Shown here: positions 28,288 to 37,481 of the stretch, piece by piece
How the letters are laid out: each line of letters begins with the position of its first letter
Position numbering within the stretch: position 1 is the stretch's first letter
Source of the DNA: Bacilli bacterium
GTDB lineage: Bacteria; Bacillota_I; Bacilli_A; RFN20; CAG-826
NCBI GenBank assembly: GCA_024399115.1
Contig: JAKSHZ010000002.1
Coordinates: 100,868 to 164,867, forward strand
Length of the DNA: 64,000 nt
Direction: 5' to 3'
Made by a program: the position numbers and the translations under genes
The notes under the pieces: generated by a model
The model's input: the letters and a program-made list of their open reading frames with translations, nothing else
Database searches by the model: none
What the model was told of the DNA's origin: nothing

Positions 28288-29280
28288 CTACTCCTTTACT
28301 ATTTCGTTAATTAAGTGATCGACAAGAAGGGCAGAATTAACATTTAAGTTAACCATGCTTCTATGCTTTAAAATTCTTAATAATTTATCATCAATGTTTG
28401 ATAAATCATTAGCTAATTGCGTAAGTATTGTATCATACTTCTTTAAATATGGTGCATTACCATGTTTAATTGACAATAAATCTTGGAAGATCTCAACTAA
28501 GAAATCTACGAAAAATCTAACGTCTTCTTTGCCTTTTAAACTTGGGACAATCTTTTTATCAGTTTGATAGATGAGTGCGTTATTGTTTTTGTTTGATAAT
28601 AATTCCAAGAAAATATCGACACAGTTTTTGGTTTCTTTGTATGAGGAAACAAAGTCTTCGTCGTCCATCTTATCTCTAATTAACTCGCCATCATTGAATA
28701 GATATGATAAAAATTCAGCATCAATCTCCTCAACTCCAAGGTTGATTGCGTCTTCAATAACCTTAGATCTATCGATGAGTTTTAGTCTCATCATTTGGCA
28801 TCTTGAGATGATAGTTGGCAAGATTGCACTTTCATTATTTGTGGTTAGGAAGGCGTAGATTTTACTTCCTGGCTCTTCCAAGAATTTTAAAATCGCATTA
28901 ACTGCTTCAATTGTCATATTCTCAATTAAATGAAGAATATAGATTCTAATTCCCTTTGCTTCAAACGCTTTCATTTCGAAGGAAGATTCAATTGTGTTTA
29001 CTGCATCTTTCTTAATAGTTTCCTTTGAACCATCGAAAACAAAGAAATCGGGATAATTTTCGTCATCGATTCTTAGGCAAGTAATGCAATTATTACAAGC
29101 AAGTGGGTCAGGACAATCACACAAAATAGATTTTGCTAGAAATTTTGCTGTCTCTAAAAGAGGTGTACCTGGTTGCCCAGACAATAAATAAGCATGAGAA
29201 AGGTGATCATTTTCTAATGCGTTAGTAAATGTTCTATAAATTATTGGTTGATATGTCTTTAAATAATTCTCTACTTGCAT
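28288..29280 (-). CDS. holB: DNA polymerase III delta prime subunit
   Basis: Clamp-loader subunit, 330 residues. AAA+ fold with a degenerate Walker A (SGQPGTPLLE instead of GxxGxGKT), as normal for delta prime, which does not hydrolyse ATP. A zinc site is formed by CDCPDPLACNNCITC. The sensor region reads ILKFLEEPGSKIYAFLTTN and ISRCQ. It overlaps tmk by 10 bases and ricT starts 3 bases downstream, so expression is coupled. Confidence 0.93.
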   Translation of the reverse strand: MQVENYLKTYQPIIYRTFTNALENDHLSHAYLLSGQPGTPLLETAKFLAKSILCDCPDPLACNNCITCLRIDDENYPDFFVFDGSKETIKKDAVNTIESSFEMKAFEAKGIRIYILHLIENMTIEAVNAILKFLEEPGSKIYAFLTTNNESAILPTIISRCQMMRLKLIDRSKVIEDAINLGVEEIDAEFLSYLFNDGELIRDKMDDEDFVSSYKETKNCVDIFLELLSNKNNNALIYQTDKKIVPSLKGKEDVRFFVDFLVEIFQDLLSIKHGNAPYLKKYDTILTQLANDLSNIDDKLLRILKHRSMVNLNVNSALLVDHLINEIVKE

Positions 29281-29891
29281 AATCTAGAGAGAATTGTGTC
29301 TAATGTTGCTTTTGCAACTTCTTCTTGAGATTTGCTTGCGTCAATAATAACAAATCTGTCTGGATATCTCTTTGCTAATTCAAGGAAAGTGTTTCTAACT
29401 TTATTGTGGAAGTCTAACTTTTCTAAGTCTAATCTATTAACTTCTCTATTTGCATTAGCGGCAATTCTTGCTAATCCTACTTCTGGTTCGATATCAAAAA
29501 GTAATGTTAAGTCAGGGAAAGTACCTTCTGTAGCGAACATATTGATATTTAAAATATTGTCGATTCCAAGGCCTCTTGCGCCGCCTTGATAAGCTAGCGA
29601 AGAGTCTAAATACCTATCACATATAACGATTTTACCTTCTTTTACAGCAGGCCAAACCTTCTCTACTAAGTGTTGTCTTCTGCTCGCAGCATAAAGCAAT
29701 GCTTCGGTTCTAGAATCCATAGCAGTGTTGTTTTTATCTAAGATGACATTTCTGATTTGTTCAGCAATATCAGTTCCACCTGGTTCTCTAGTTCTAACGA
29801 TACTATAACCAAGTTTTTCTAATTCTTTTACAGCAGTATTAACGGCAGTTGTTTTGCCTGATCCTTCTGGACCTTCTAATGTGATAAACAT
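29271..29891 (-). CDS. tmk: Thymidylate kinase
   Basis: Phosphorylates dTMP to dTDP for DNA synthesis. 206 residues. P-loop GPEGSGKTT at residues 7-15, the DRY motif in CDRYLDSSLAYQGGARG, and TREPGGTDIAEQIR for dTMP binding. It lies between recR and holB. Confidence 0.96.
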   Translation of the reverse strand: MFITLEGPEGSGKTTAVNTAVKELEKLGYSIVRTREPGGTDIAEQIRNVILDKNNTAMDSRTEALLYAASRRQHLVEKVWPAVKEGKIVICDRYLDSSLAYQGGARGLGIDNILNINMFATEGTFPDLTLLFDIEPEVGLARIAANANREVNRLDLEKLDFHNKVRNTFLELAKRYPDRFVIIDASKSQEEVAKATLDTILSRLCK

Positions 29892-29900
29892 ATTTTTCTC

Positions 29901-30497
29901 CTATAATTTGCGTCTGCCCTCAATAGCTTTGGCTAAAGTTAATGAGTCAGTATAATCGAGTGTTGCGCCCATTTGTAATCCGTATGCGAGACGAGTAATG
30001 TTGGCAACATAATCTTTAAGAACCTTTGATAAATAAATTGCAGTTGTTTCGCCTTCAATAGTTGGGTTTGTAGCGATAATAACTTCATTAATTGTTCCAG
30101 TTTTTAAGCGTTCAATTAATCCGCCAATATTTAAATCGTCAATTGATTTACCATTTTGAACAGAGATAATTCCTCCTAAAACATGGTATAAACCGTTATA
30201 TGATTCCATGTTTTCAAAAGAAATTACGTCTTTTGGATAAGAGACAACTAAAAGTGTGTGTTGATCTCTAGATGGGTTTGAACATATGTCACATACGTCG
30301 CTTTCTGTGTATGCTCCACAGATTGGGCAACGATGAATTTGAGTCTTTATAGATTTTAATGAATCACAAAATTCTTCGACATCTTCTTCGGACATGTCTA
30401 AAACAGAATAAGCTAATCTTTCAGCTGTTCGTTTGCCTATGGATGGTAGCTTATTGAATGATTCTTCTAATCTTGTTAAAGACTTGAGTTCTTTCAT
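29901..30497 (-). CDS. recR: Recombination mediator RecR
   Basis: Works with RecO and RecF to load RecA on gaps. 198 residues. Order: helix-hairpin-helix (FNKLPSIGKRTAERLAY), zinc motif CPICGAYTESDVCDIC, TOPRIM domain (LLVVSYPKDVISFE ... ATNPTIEGETTAIYLSKVL) and the C-terminal RLAYGLQMGATLDYTDSLTLAKAI. Confidence 0.96.
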   Translation of the reverse strand: MKELKSLTRLEESFNKLPSIGKRTAERLAYSVLDMSEEDVEEFCDSLKSIKTQIHRCPICGAYTESDVCDICSNPSRDQHTLLVVSYPKDVISFENMESYNGLYHVLGGIISVQNGKSIDDLNIGGLIERLKTGTINEVIIATNPTIEGETTAIYLSKVLKDYVANITRLAYGLQMGATLDYTDSLTLAKAIEGRRKL

Positions 30498-30499
30498 TT

Positions 30500-30802
30500 T
30501 TAGAATCCGAGGCCACCTTTTGTGCCTGTGATACGTTCGTTGATTGCTTCTTCTTTAGCAGCGATGTCTTTTGCTAAGTCATTGATTCCGAGAACGATTA
30601 ATTCTTGGACCATTTCTCTATTCTCTTTGTCGAATGCATCTTCATCAACTTCAATAGAAGTTACTGTTCTATCGCCTAACATTTTGATAGTAACAGCACC
30701 GTTTTTAGTAATTGAGAATTCTTGGCCATGTAATTCTTTGAGTGCTTTGTCTAATTCTCTCTTAACTCTTTGTGCTTGAATCATCATTTGTTGTAAATTC
30801 AT
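30500..30802 (-). CDS. YbaB/EbfC family nucleoid-associated protein
   Basis: 100 residues; a small dimeric DNA-binding protein usually encoded between dnaX and recR, as here. It starts MNLQQMMIQAQRVKRELDKA and ends in a Gly-rich tail (TGTKGGLGF). Gaps to its neighbours are 2 and 4 bases, so it is cotranscribed. Confidence 0.93.
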   Translation of the reverse strand: MNLQQMMIQAQRVKRELDKALKELHGQEFSITKNGAVTIKMLGDRTVTSIEVDEDAFDKENREMVQELIVLGINDLAKDIAAKEEAINERITGTKGGLGF

Positions 30803-30806
30803 ATTT

Positions 30807-32543
30807 TTATTCTCCGTCGTATTCGAATGTTATTGTATTTGCCTTAGGCAATTGACTAACTTGATATTTGTGTTTATACAAAACTTGTACATCAACAGAT
30901 TGGCTTCTATTTACTGCGTAGACGAACAATCTTCTATTGAAGACAGTTTGTAAAACATTTTGAATTGCTAATTGGTTTTCAACCTTATTAGCTTTTTCCA
31001 CTAATGAGTTCATACCATATTCAATGATGACGAACTTGTCACTAGCTACTAATGGATGGCCATCAATCAATAAGATTGCTGCTTTGCTTAATGTAGGATG
31101 AGCGGTGAGTCTTTTAATAGATGCCCAGTTTTCCATAAGCGAGTTTTTGATTTCTTTCTTACTGATAACAATCATTTTTAACAATTCTTCGTTATCAATT
31201 GAGTAATGGTCATCAACAATCTTATTTTTAATTTGAAGAACTCTATCAGATATCATAACCTTTGGTTCTTCAGGTTTTGGTTCAGTTTTTGGAGCTTCTA
31301 CAACAGGAGCTTCAACTGGTTTTGGAACTGGTATAGGAGTAGGGGCAGGAGTTGGCGCTGGTCTGACCTCTTGGACTTGAGGTTGAACAGGTTTAATAGG
31401 TTCAACAACGGGTCTTGCAACACTTGGTTGCTTAGGTGCAACTTGAATAGGTTGAGAAGAGCCTTCGCTTGTAATAGTGATTAATTTAAGTAATGTGATT
31501 TCAAAGACTGGAGCGATAGAAGTTACGCCTCTATAGTCTTTAGTAGCACCCATTAAGGCATCAATCATGCTTAATAAATCTCGTTCAGTTACAACCGATA
31601 AGAATTCAGCACATTCATCCTCTCTTAATGATTGAAGATATGTTGAGTTCTTAGAAGTTTGATAAATCAATATATCCTTTAACATTAATAAGAGATCGTC
31701 TGTTAATCTCTTAAGGTCACTGCCTTTTTCAATATATCTATTTAATCTATTTAAGACGTCATTAACGTCCTTAGTAAAAATAGATTTAATTAATGCGATT
31801 TTTTCGTCTTTAGATTCCAATGCAAATATCTCTAAAATGTCCTTTTGTTCAAGTTTGTTTCCGCTATATGCGAGGACTTGATCGAGAATTGATAAGGCAT
31901 CACGCATACCGCCATCAGCTAATTTGATGATTAAATTAACTGCATCGTCGTTATATGCGATTTTTTCACTTTCAAGAATAGTTTTAATCCTCTCTTTAGT
32001 GTCAACATCACTGACTTTTGTGAAGTCATATCTTTGACATCTAGAAAGGATTGTTGGAAGAATCTTGTGAGGTTCTGTTGTAGCAAGAATGAATATTACA
32101 TTTTCTGGTGGTTCTTCTAATGTTTTTAATAAAGCATTAAATGCACCTGCTGATAACATATGAACTTCGTCGATAATATAAATCTTATATTTACCTAAGA
32201 TTGTTCCGTATTTAACGTTATCAATGAGTTCACGAATGTTCTCAACGCCATTATTACTAGCAGCATCTAATTCAAGAACATCTGGGTGAGTGCCATCGAT
32301 AATTGATTGACAGTTTTTACAATGATTGCATTGGCAACCAATTCCTTCTTCACAGTTTAAAGCCTTGGCTAATAATTTAGCCATTGTAGTTTTACCAGTA
32401 CCACGTGGACCAGCAAAAAGATATGCGTGGGCAATCTTACCTGTTGTTAATGCATTTTTTAATGTCTTAACAATATGTTGTTGTCCAGCAACTTCATCAA
32501 ATGTAGAAGGACGATATGTTCTGTATAACGCTTTGTATGCCAT
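30807..32543 (-). CDS. dnaX: DNA polymerase III gamma/tau subunit
   Basis: ATPase of the clamp loader, 578 residues from MAYKALYRTYRP. A frame start five codons upstream exists, but a TATAAT box overlaps it, so the MAYK start is preferred. Visible: Walker A GPRGTGKTTMAK, zinc motif CEEGIGCQCNHCKNC, Walker B IIDEVHMLS, SRC (ILSRCQRYDF). A Pro/Val/Glu-rich linker (residues ~385-440) leads to the tau C-terminal domain. First gene of the minus-strand cluster; promoter at 32557-32562. Confidence 0.96.
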   Translation of the reverse strand: MAYKALYRTYRPSTFDEVAGQQHIVKTLKNALTTGKIAHAYLFAGPRGTGKTTMAKLLAKALNCEEGIGCQCNHCKNCQSIIDGTHPDVLELDAASNNGVENIRELIDNVKYGTILGKYKIYIIDEVHMLSAGAFNALLKTLEEPPENVIFILATTEPHKILPTILSRCQRYDFTKVSDVDTKERIKTILESEKIAYNDDAVNLIIKLADGGMRDALSILDQVLAYSGNKLEQKDILEIFALESKDEKIALIKSIFTKDVNDVLNRLNRYIEKGSDLKRLTDDLLLMLKDILIYQTSKNSTYLQSLREDECAEFLSVVTERDLLSMIDALMGATKDYRGVTSIAPVFEITLLKLITITSEGSSQPIQVAPKQPSVARPVVEPIKPVQPQVQEVRPAPTPAPTPIPVPKPVEAPVVEAPKTEPKPEEPKVMISDRVLQIKNKIVDDHYSIDNEELLKMIVISKKEIKNSLMENWASIKRLTAHPTLSKAAILLIDGHPLVASDKFVIIEYGMNSLVEKANKVENQLAIQNVLQTVFNRRLFVYAVNRSQSVDVQVLYKHKYQVSQLPKANTITFEYDGE

Positions 32544-32556
32544 AATTGTCGAAATC

Positions 32557-32562
32557 ATTATA
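32557..32562 (-). promoter_or_regulatory. -10 box of the dnaX cluster
   Basis: TATAAT on the minus strand, 13 bases before ATG 32543. It implies a leader of only about 6 bases, with no ribosome site. Confidence 0.5.
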
Positions 32563-32615
32563 CACTAATAATGTTTTGCCGAGATAGTTAAAATCTATTA
32601 ATTTTAAATACTATA

Positions 32616-32624
32616 TGTTAAAAT
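32616..32624 (+). promoter_or_regulatory. Extended -10 of prfA
   Basis: TGTTAAAAT (TGn plus TAAAAT), followed by AGGAG (32636-32640) and ATG 32647. It is divergent from the dnaX promoter. Confidence 0.5.
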
Positions 32625-32646
32625 ACTTCAGGTTTAGGAGAACGTT

Positions 32647-33723
32647 ATGGAAGACAGCATGTATCAAAGATTAGTTGTTGCTGAAAAGCGTCTTGCAGAA
32701 ATTGATGCAGAATTAGCAACAGAAGACTGTGTTAAAGATATTAAACATTTCAGAGAAATGTCTAAAGAAAGAGCTAATTTAGACCCACAAGTCGAAGCTT
32801 TCGTCAAATATAAAAAGATGGTTGAAGACCTTGAAGGCGCTAAAGAAATGGCTGGAGATTCAGATCCAGAATTAGCAGAAATGGGTAAAGAAGAAATTAA
32901 ATCATTAGAAGCTTCTATTGAAGAAATTACTGCTGTATTAAAAGAATTATTATTACCAAAAGACCCTAACGATGATAAAAACATTATCGTTGAAGTTAGA
33001 GGTGCTGTTGGTGGCGACGAAGCTAACATCTTTGCTGGTGATCTTTTCAGAATGTATACAAGATATGCTGAAACTCAAAATTGGAAAATCCAAATTTTAG
33101 ATGAAACTCCATCAGAAGCTGGTGGTTTCTCTACAATTTCGTTCAAAGTTTCCGGTGATAAAGTTTTCTCAAAGTTAAAATTCGAAAGTGGTGCTCACAG
33201 AGTTCAAAGAGTCCCTGCTACCGAAGCAAGCGGACGTATTCATACTTCAACTGCAACAGTATTAGTTATGCCTGAAGCAGAAGAAATCGATATTGAAATC
33301 AATCCTAATGACTTACAAGTTGATACATATCACTCACAAGGTGCTGGCGGTCAAAACGTTAACAAAACTGAATCAGCTGTTAGAATTACTCACATCCCTA
33401 CTGGTACAGTTGTTGCATGTCAAACTGAGAAGTCACAAATCCAAAATAGAGAAATCGCTATGCAAATGCTTCGTGCAAAAATGTACGCTAACAAATTAGC
33501 AGAACAACAAGAAGCAATTGGTAATGAGAGAAGGTTAAAAGTTGGTACTGGTGAAAGAAGTGAAAAAATCAGAACTTATAACTATCCACAAAACCGTGTT
33601 ACAGACCATAGAATTGGTTTCACAATCCAAAAGCTCGATAGAATTATTGAAGGCGAATTAGACGAAGTCATCAACGCTTTAATTCACTATGATCAATCCA
33701 TGAAAATGGCTGGCGAACAATAA
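32647..33723 (+). CDS. prfA: Peptide chain release factor 1
   Basis: Reads UAA and UAG stop codons and triggers peptide release. 358 residues. The codon-recognition tripeptide PAT is in RVQRVPATEASGRIHT, and the peptidyl-transferase motif GGQ is at 234-236 ([15 protein letters not shown]). AGGAG precedes the ATG. Its last base pairs overlap the start of the prmC-tsaC fusion gene (TAATG). Confidence 0.97.
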   Translation: MEDSMYQRLVVAEKRLAEIDAELATEDCVKDIKHFREMSKERANLDPQVEAFVKYKKMVEDLEGAKEMAGDSDPELAEMGKEEIKSLEASIEEITAVLKELLLPKDPNDDKNIIVEVRGAVGGDEANIFAGDLFRMYTRYAETQNWKIQILDETPSEAGGFSTISFKVSGDKVFSKLKFESGAHRVQRVPATEASGRIHTSTATVLVMPEAEEIDIEINPNDLQVDTYHSQGAGGQNVNKTESAVRITHIPTGTVVACQTEKSQIQNREIAMQMLRAKMYANKLAEQQEAIGNERRLKVGTGERSEKIRTYNYPQNRVTDHRIGFTIQKLDRIIEGELDEVINALIHYDQSMKMAGEQ

Positions 33724-35150
33724 TGCCATCAATAAGAGAATATTACTTTAAAAAGATTAAGCAAATTGAGGAATCGGATAGGATATCTAAACCTCAATTT
33801 GTTCATTTAATATGCAAATATGCTGGTTTGAAAGATGAAAATGAGTTCATTTTTCATTTTGATGATGAATTTAAGTATGAAGAGGATACTGATTCAACTA
33901 TCAATAGAGTATTAAACGGAGAGATGCTTGAATACATAACAAATGAAGCATACTTTTGCGGAAATTACTTGTATGTAAACGAGAATGTACTAATTCCTCG
34001 ACAAGAGACAGAAGAGTTAGTTGATTACTTCTCAAAGTATTTCAAGGCAATGGGTTTTGATCCAGGGACATCTACAGTAGCAGATATATGCACTGGTTCT
34101 GGATGCATTGCTGTATCATTAGTAGAGAAATGTAGTTTAAAAATTGTATTTGCATCGGACATTTCAGAAGGCGCGTTGGAAGTAGCCAAAAAGAATACTT
34201 TTACTCTAAATGCAAACGTCACTTTCTTGAAAGGAAACATTACAGATCCTTTTATAGAACAAGGACTTAAGTTTGATTGTATAGTTTGTAACCCTCCATA
34301 TATTAAGGATTCAAGTACGATTGATGGCCGCACATGGCGATTTGAACCACATTTAGCTTTGATTTCGGATCCAGACACATATTTTTATGAATATGTATTA
34401 AAAACCGCTGATAAATTATTGAACAAAAAGCATTTATTGGCTTTTGAAATAGGTGAAGATATGAAAGATTCACTTGAAGTGATAGCAAGAAAATATTTGC
34501 CAGAAGACCGATTAGATTTTATAAAAGATATGGATGGTAAATGGAGATTTATGATTATTAGTTCAGATACTGAAGTAGTTTCTAAAGCAGCTGATGCACT
34601 TAAAAATCATGGTGTTATTGCTTTCCCAACTGAAACAGTAATGGGTTTAGGCGTAGCATACGATGATAAAGAGGCTTTTGAAAGACTTAATAAGATTAAA
34701 GGTAGACCAGAAAATAAGCCTTATTCATTAATGCTAGGAAATAGGGCAGAAATTTCAAAATATGCCCATATATCATTAGATGAACAAAAAATTATAGATA
34801 AATTCTTACCAGGTCCACTAACTATTTTGTTAAAAAAGAAAGATTTACCTGAATGGGTTACCTTAGGAAGCGAATATGTTGGTATAAGAGTCCCTGATTT
34901 AGAAACAATTACTGAAGTAATTAATGAATTTGGAAAACCAATTCTCGCTCCAAGCGCAAATAGAAGTGGGGAGAAGCCAGCTTTGACTTCTCAAGAAGTA
35001 CATGAAGTCTTTGGAAACGAATTAGATGTAGTTATTGAAGGAAACGCTTCAAATGATATGGCATCAACAATTATTAAAATTGATGATGGCGTTCATGTGA
35101 TTAGACAAGGTAAAATAACTAAAGAAGAGATTGAGGAGGCATTGAAATAA
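33723..35150 (+). CDS. PrmC-TsaC fusion: release-factor methyltransferase and threonylcarbamoyl-AMP synthase
   Basis: 475 residues with two enzymes. Residues 1-~275 are PrmC, which methylates the Gln of GGQ in RF1 and RF2: LIPRQETEELVDYF, the SAM loop VADICTGSGCIAVSL and the catalytic NPPY at 190-193. Residues ~281-475 are a Sua5/YrdC/YwlC domain that makes threonylcarbamoyl-AMP for tRNA t6A: VIAFPTETVMGLGVAYDD, KGRPENKPYSLML, FLPGPLTILLK and ILAPSANRSGEKPA. There is no stop or frameshift between the halves. In Bacillus, prmC and ywlC are separate genes with spoIIR between them, so loss of the spacer may have produced the fusion. The start shares one base with the prfA stop. Confidence 0.94.
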   Translation: MPSIREYYFKKIKQIEESDRISKPQFVHLICKYAGLKDENEFIFHFDDEFKYEEDTDSTINRVLNGEMLEYITNEAYFCGNYLYVNENVLIPRQETEELVDYFSKYFKAMGFDPGTSTVADICTGSGCIAVSLVEKCSLKIVFASDISEGALEVAKKNTFTLNANVTFLKGNITDPFIEQGLKFDCIVCNPPYIKDSSTIDGRTWRFEPHLALISDPDTYFYEYVLKTADKLLNKKHLLAFEIGEDMKDSLEVIARKYLPEDRLDFIKDMDGKWRFMIISSDTEVVSKAADALKNHGVIAFPTETVMGLGVAYDDKEAFERLNKIKGRPENKPYSLMLGNRAEISKYAHISLDEQKIIDKFLPGPLTILLKKKDLPEWVTLGSEYVGIRVPDLETITEVINEFGKPILAPSANRSGEKPALTSQEVHEVFGNELDVVIEGNASNDMASTIIKIDDGVHVIRQGKITKEEIEEALK

Positions 35151-35581
35151 TGAAGATTGCAATCGGTAATGACCATGCTGGATATGAAGCAAAGGTCGAA
35201 GTAGTAAAAGAATTAGAAAAACAAGGCTATGAAGTCGTGGACTGCGGATGTTATAGCAAAGATAGATGTGATTATCCTGATTTATCAGTAGCTGTTGCTG
35301 AAAAAGTGCTTAGTTATGAAGTTGACTTCGGTGTTCTTATTTGCAGCTCGGGTGAAGGCATTTCAATGGCTGCTAATAGAGTAAAAGGCATTAGATGTGG
35401 CCTTGCATACAACGATGAAGTTGCTGCATTAATCAAGCAACACAACAACGCTAACATCATCTCTTTCGGTGCTAAGTTCATGTCTGTTGAAGATATTGTA
35501 AAGAGAATTAATATCTTTAAAGATTCGTCTTTTGAAGGTGGCAGACACGAACAACGTGTAGCTAAAATTGAAAAAATTTAA
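35150..35581 (+). CDS. rpiB: Ribose-5-phosphate isomerase B
   Basis: Interconverts ribose-5-phosphate and ribulose-5-phosphate. 143 residues. Conserved start IAIGNDHAGYEAK, catalytic Cys in LICSSGEGISMAANRVKGIRCGL, and HNNANIISFGAKF. The usual CGTG is CSSG here, a conservative change around the catalytic Cys. It shares one base with the preceding stop codon. The order after prmC-tsaC matches Bacillus (ywlF position). Confidence 0.92.
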   Translation: MKIAIGNDHAGYEAKVEVVKELEKQGYEVVDCGCYSKDRCDYPDLSVAVAEKVLSYEVDFGVLICSSGEGISMAANRVKGIRCGLAYNDEVAALIKQHNNANIISFGAKFMSVEDIVKRINIFKDSSFEGGRHEQRVAKIEKI

Positions 35582-35600
35582 GAAATTTTGTAAAAAATTC

Positions 35601-35638
35601 AAAAAAGTCGCCCTTAAATAAGTATGGGTGATTTTTTT
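35601..35638 (+). terminator. Terminator hairpin that contains the comFA start codon
   Basis: AAAAAAGTCGCCC pairs with GGGTGATTTTTTT (13 pairs including two G-T) around a 12-base loop, and the T-run forms the tail. It terminates the prfA-rpiB unit. The comFA ATG (35624-35626) lies at the loop-stem junction, so the first codons of comFA (MGDFF) are also the 3' arm and T-run. Confidence 0.75.
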
Positions 35639-36769
35639 ATTTGTCCGTTATGCGGAAACAGAGATCCTAGATATATTGGTTACAAAAATGGTAAGCCATA
35701 TTGCCGTAAATGTATCCAATTTCGTGGTGAAGATGCAGACGATAGATATAAAACACCTGAGAAAGCGAAAATATTTATAGAGTATGGACTTTCTAAGGAA
35801 CAAGAAGGTCTTTCTAATTCCTTAGTTATGAATTATAAGAGAGGTTTAAACTCGTTTATCCATGCAGTTTGTGGTTCTGGAAAGACTGAAATCGTATTAA
35901 GTGCCATATCATACGCGATTCAATGTGGTGATAAAGTGGGTTTTGCGGTTCCAAGACGCGATGTAGTGATAGAATTATGGGAACGATTCAAAAAACTCTT
36001 TAAATGGAACAAAATAACGCTTGTTTGCGGAGGATATCACGATAAATTGGATGGTGATTTGGTTTGTCTAACTACTCACCAATTATTTAGGTATGAGAAA
36101 TACTTTGATTTGCTAATAATGGACGAAGTGGATGCATTTCCATATCAAGGAAATCCTATTCTCCATAAATTTTTCGATCGGTGCTTAAAGGGTAAGTACA
36201 TTTTGATGTCGGCTACAATCACACCTGAATTATTTAGGCAGATTAAAAGAGACGGGACACAAGTTTTAGAACTATATAAGCGTTTTCATACTCATCCTTT
36301 ACCTGTTCCTGAAGTCATTCTCGACAATAGTGTAAAATTACCCTACATATTAACAAATATTTTAAAAGAAATAGTAAGTAAAAATAAGCAAGCTTTCATA
36401 TTCTGCCCGACAATATCTTCTTGTGAGATGATGTTCAGATTTTTAAGTCCTTTGATAAAGGGTGGTAACTTTGTCCATTCAAAACGCGATAAACGACAAA
36501 TCATTATTAATGACTTCAAAGACAAAAAATACTCATATCTTGTAACAACTGCAGTTTTGGAAAGAGGGGTAACGGTAAAAGATCTGCAAGTTATTGTTTA
36601 TATGGCGGATAACTCAATTTATGATCGTTATTCTTTGATCCAGATTGCTGGTAGAGCAGGCAGAAAGAAAGATGCACCAGAAGGGAGGGTGATTTTCCTT
36701 GCGAAAAATTCGACTAAAGAGATTGAAGAATGCATTGACGATATTAGAAACTCCAATGGAAACTTGTAA
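35624..36769 (+). CDS. comFA: ComFA-like late competence helicase
   Basis: 381-residue superfamily 2 ATPase that helps import single-stranded DNA in competent cells. N-terminal zinc motif CPLCGN ... CRKC, Walker A VCGSGKTE, Walker B as MDEVDAFPY, motif III LMSATITP, and C-terminal helicase motifs LVTTAVLERGVTV and IQIAGRAGRKKDAPEG. ATG 35624 is the first possible start after an in-frame TAA and leads directly to the zinc motif. There is no ribosome site, and the ATG sits in a terminator hairpin. It overlaps comFC. Confidence 0.92.
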   Translation: MGDFFICPLCGNRDPRYIGYKNGKPYCRKCIQFRGEDADDRYKTPEKAKIFIEYGLSKEQEGLSNSLVMNYKRGLNSFIHAVCGSGKTEIVLSAISYAIQCGDKVGFAVPRRDVVIELWERFKKLFKWNKITLVCGGYHDKLDGDLVCLTTHQLFRYEKYFDLLIMDEVDAFPYQGNPILHKFFDRCLKGKYILMSATITPELFRQIKRDGTQVLELYKRFHTHPLPVPEVILDNSVKLPYILTNILKEIVSKNKQAFIFCPTISSCEMMFRFLSPLIKGGNFVHSKRDKRQIIINDFKDKKYSYLVTTAVLERGVTVKDLQVIVYMADNSIYDRYSLIQIAGRAGRKKDAPEGRVIFLAKNSTKEIEECIDDIRNSNGNL

Positions 36770-37364
36770 GCTATGTTTTAGGAAATTTAGACCTAAATCT
36801 TTATATACATATACACATAAAGCCTTAATTTGTGAAAAATGTATGAAGAGATTTAAACCAAAATTTATCAGATTTAAAACAGAAGGGATAAAGGGACTTT
36901 CAATTTTTAACTATGATGAGTTTATGAGAGATCTCATTTATAAATTTAAAGGATGTTTCGATTATGAACTAGGAAAGGTCTTTATAGACATGTATAAAAA
37001 CGAATTGTCCTTTGAGTATATGGGTTACACTATGATTCCCGCTCCAAGTTATCAAGAAGATAATGAAACCAGGGGATTTAATCATGTGGTAGAGATATTT
37101 AAACCACTGAGATTAAAAATGGCCGAAGCATTTGAGAAAACTTACAAGTTCAAACAAGCAGAACACAATTCAAAGTCCCGAAAGAACATCTCAAAGTATA
37201 TCAAATTGAACGAAAATGTTTCTTTGCCCAAGAGAGTATTGCTTGTTGATGATATTTACACTACAGGAGCAACAATACAAACAATGATTTCGTTGTTAAA
37301 AAGTAGAGGAATTAAGGATATAAAGGTGCTTGTGTTATGCAAAACGACTCTAGAGGAAAATTAA
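36756..37364 (+). CDS. comFC: ComFC-like competence phosphoribosyltransferase
   Basis: 202 residues from METCKLCFRKF. An in-frame TTG at 36699 is less likely since the zinc finger should be near the N-terminus. The N-terminal four-Cys motif is CKLC ... CEKC, and the C-terminal phosphoribosyltransferase loop is VLLVDDIYTTGATIQT. Needed for DNA uptake in naturally competent bacteria. It overlaps comFA by 14 bases, so it is coupled to it. comFB is absent. Confidence 0.9.
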   Translation: METCKLCFRKFRPKSLYTYTHKALICEKCMKRFKPKFIRFKTEGIKGLSIFNYDEFMRDLIYKFKGCFDYELGKVFIDMYKNELSFEYMGYTMIPAPSYQEDNETRGFNHVVEIFKPLRLKMAEAFEKTYKFKQAEHNSKSRKNISKYIKLNENVSLPKRVLLVDDIYTTGATIQTMISLLKSRGIKDIKVLVLCKTTLEEN

Positions 37365-37372
37365 AGGATTGT

Positions 37373-37397
37373 TCTAATGCAATTAAATTGTATTAGA
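37373..37397 (+). promoter_or_regulatory. Stable hairpin in the comFC-secA gap
   Basis: TCTAATGCAAT-TAA-ATTGTATTAGA, 11 bp with one G-T pair and a three-base loop, but no T-run after it. Further on, TTCTTTTATAAAAGAA near 37443-37458 is a perfect palindrome. These could be processing or regulatory elements of the secA leader. Confidence 0.4.
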
Positions 37398-37481
37398 CAT
37401 AAAAGTGTATGAATGTTAAGATATTAAAGCGAATGATTGGCATTCTTTTATAAAAGAAAGGCATTAAATAGGTGATTTATT

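Noticed and set aside
31206..31484. Plus-strand open frame rich in Trp, Arg and Asn
   Set aside because: It is the antisense of the Pro/Val/Glu-rich linker of dnaX and has no ribosome site.
36699..36755. TTG 36699 as start of comFC
   Set aside because: It would add 19 basic residues before the N-terminal zinc finger and has no ribosome site; ATG 36756 fits the family.
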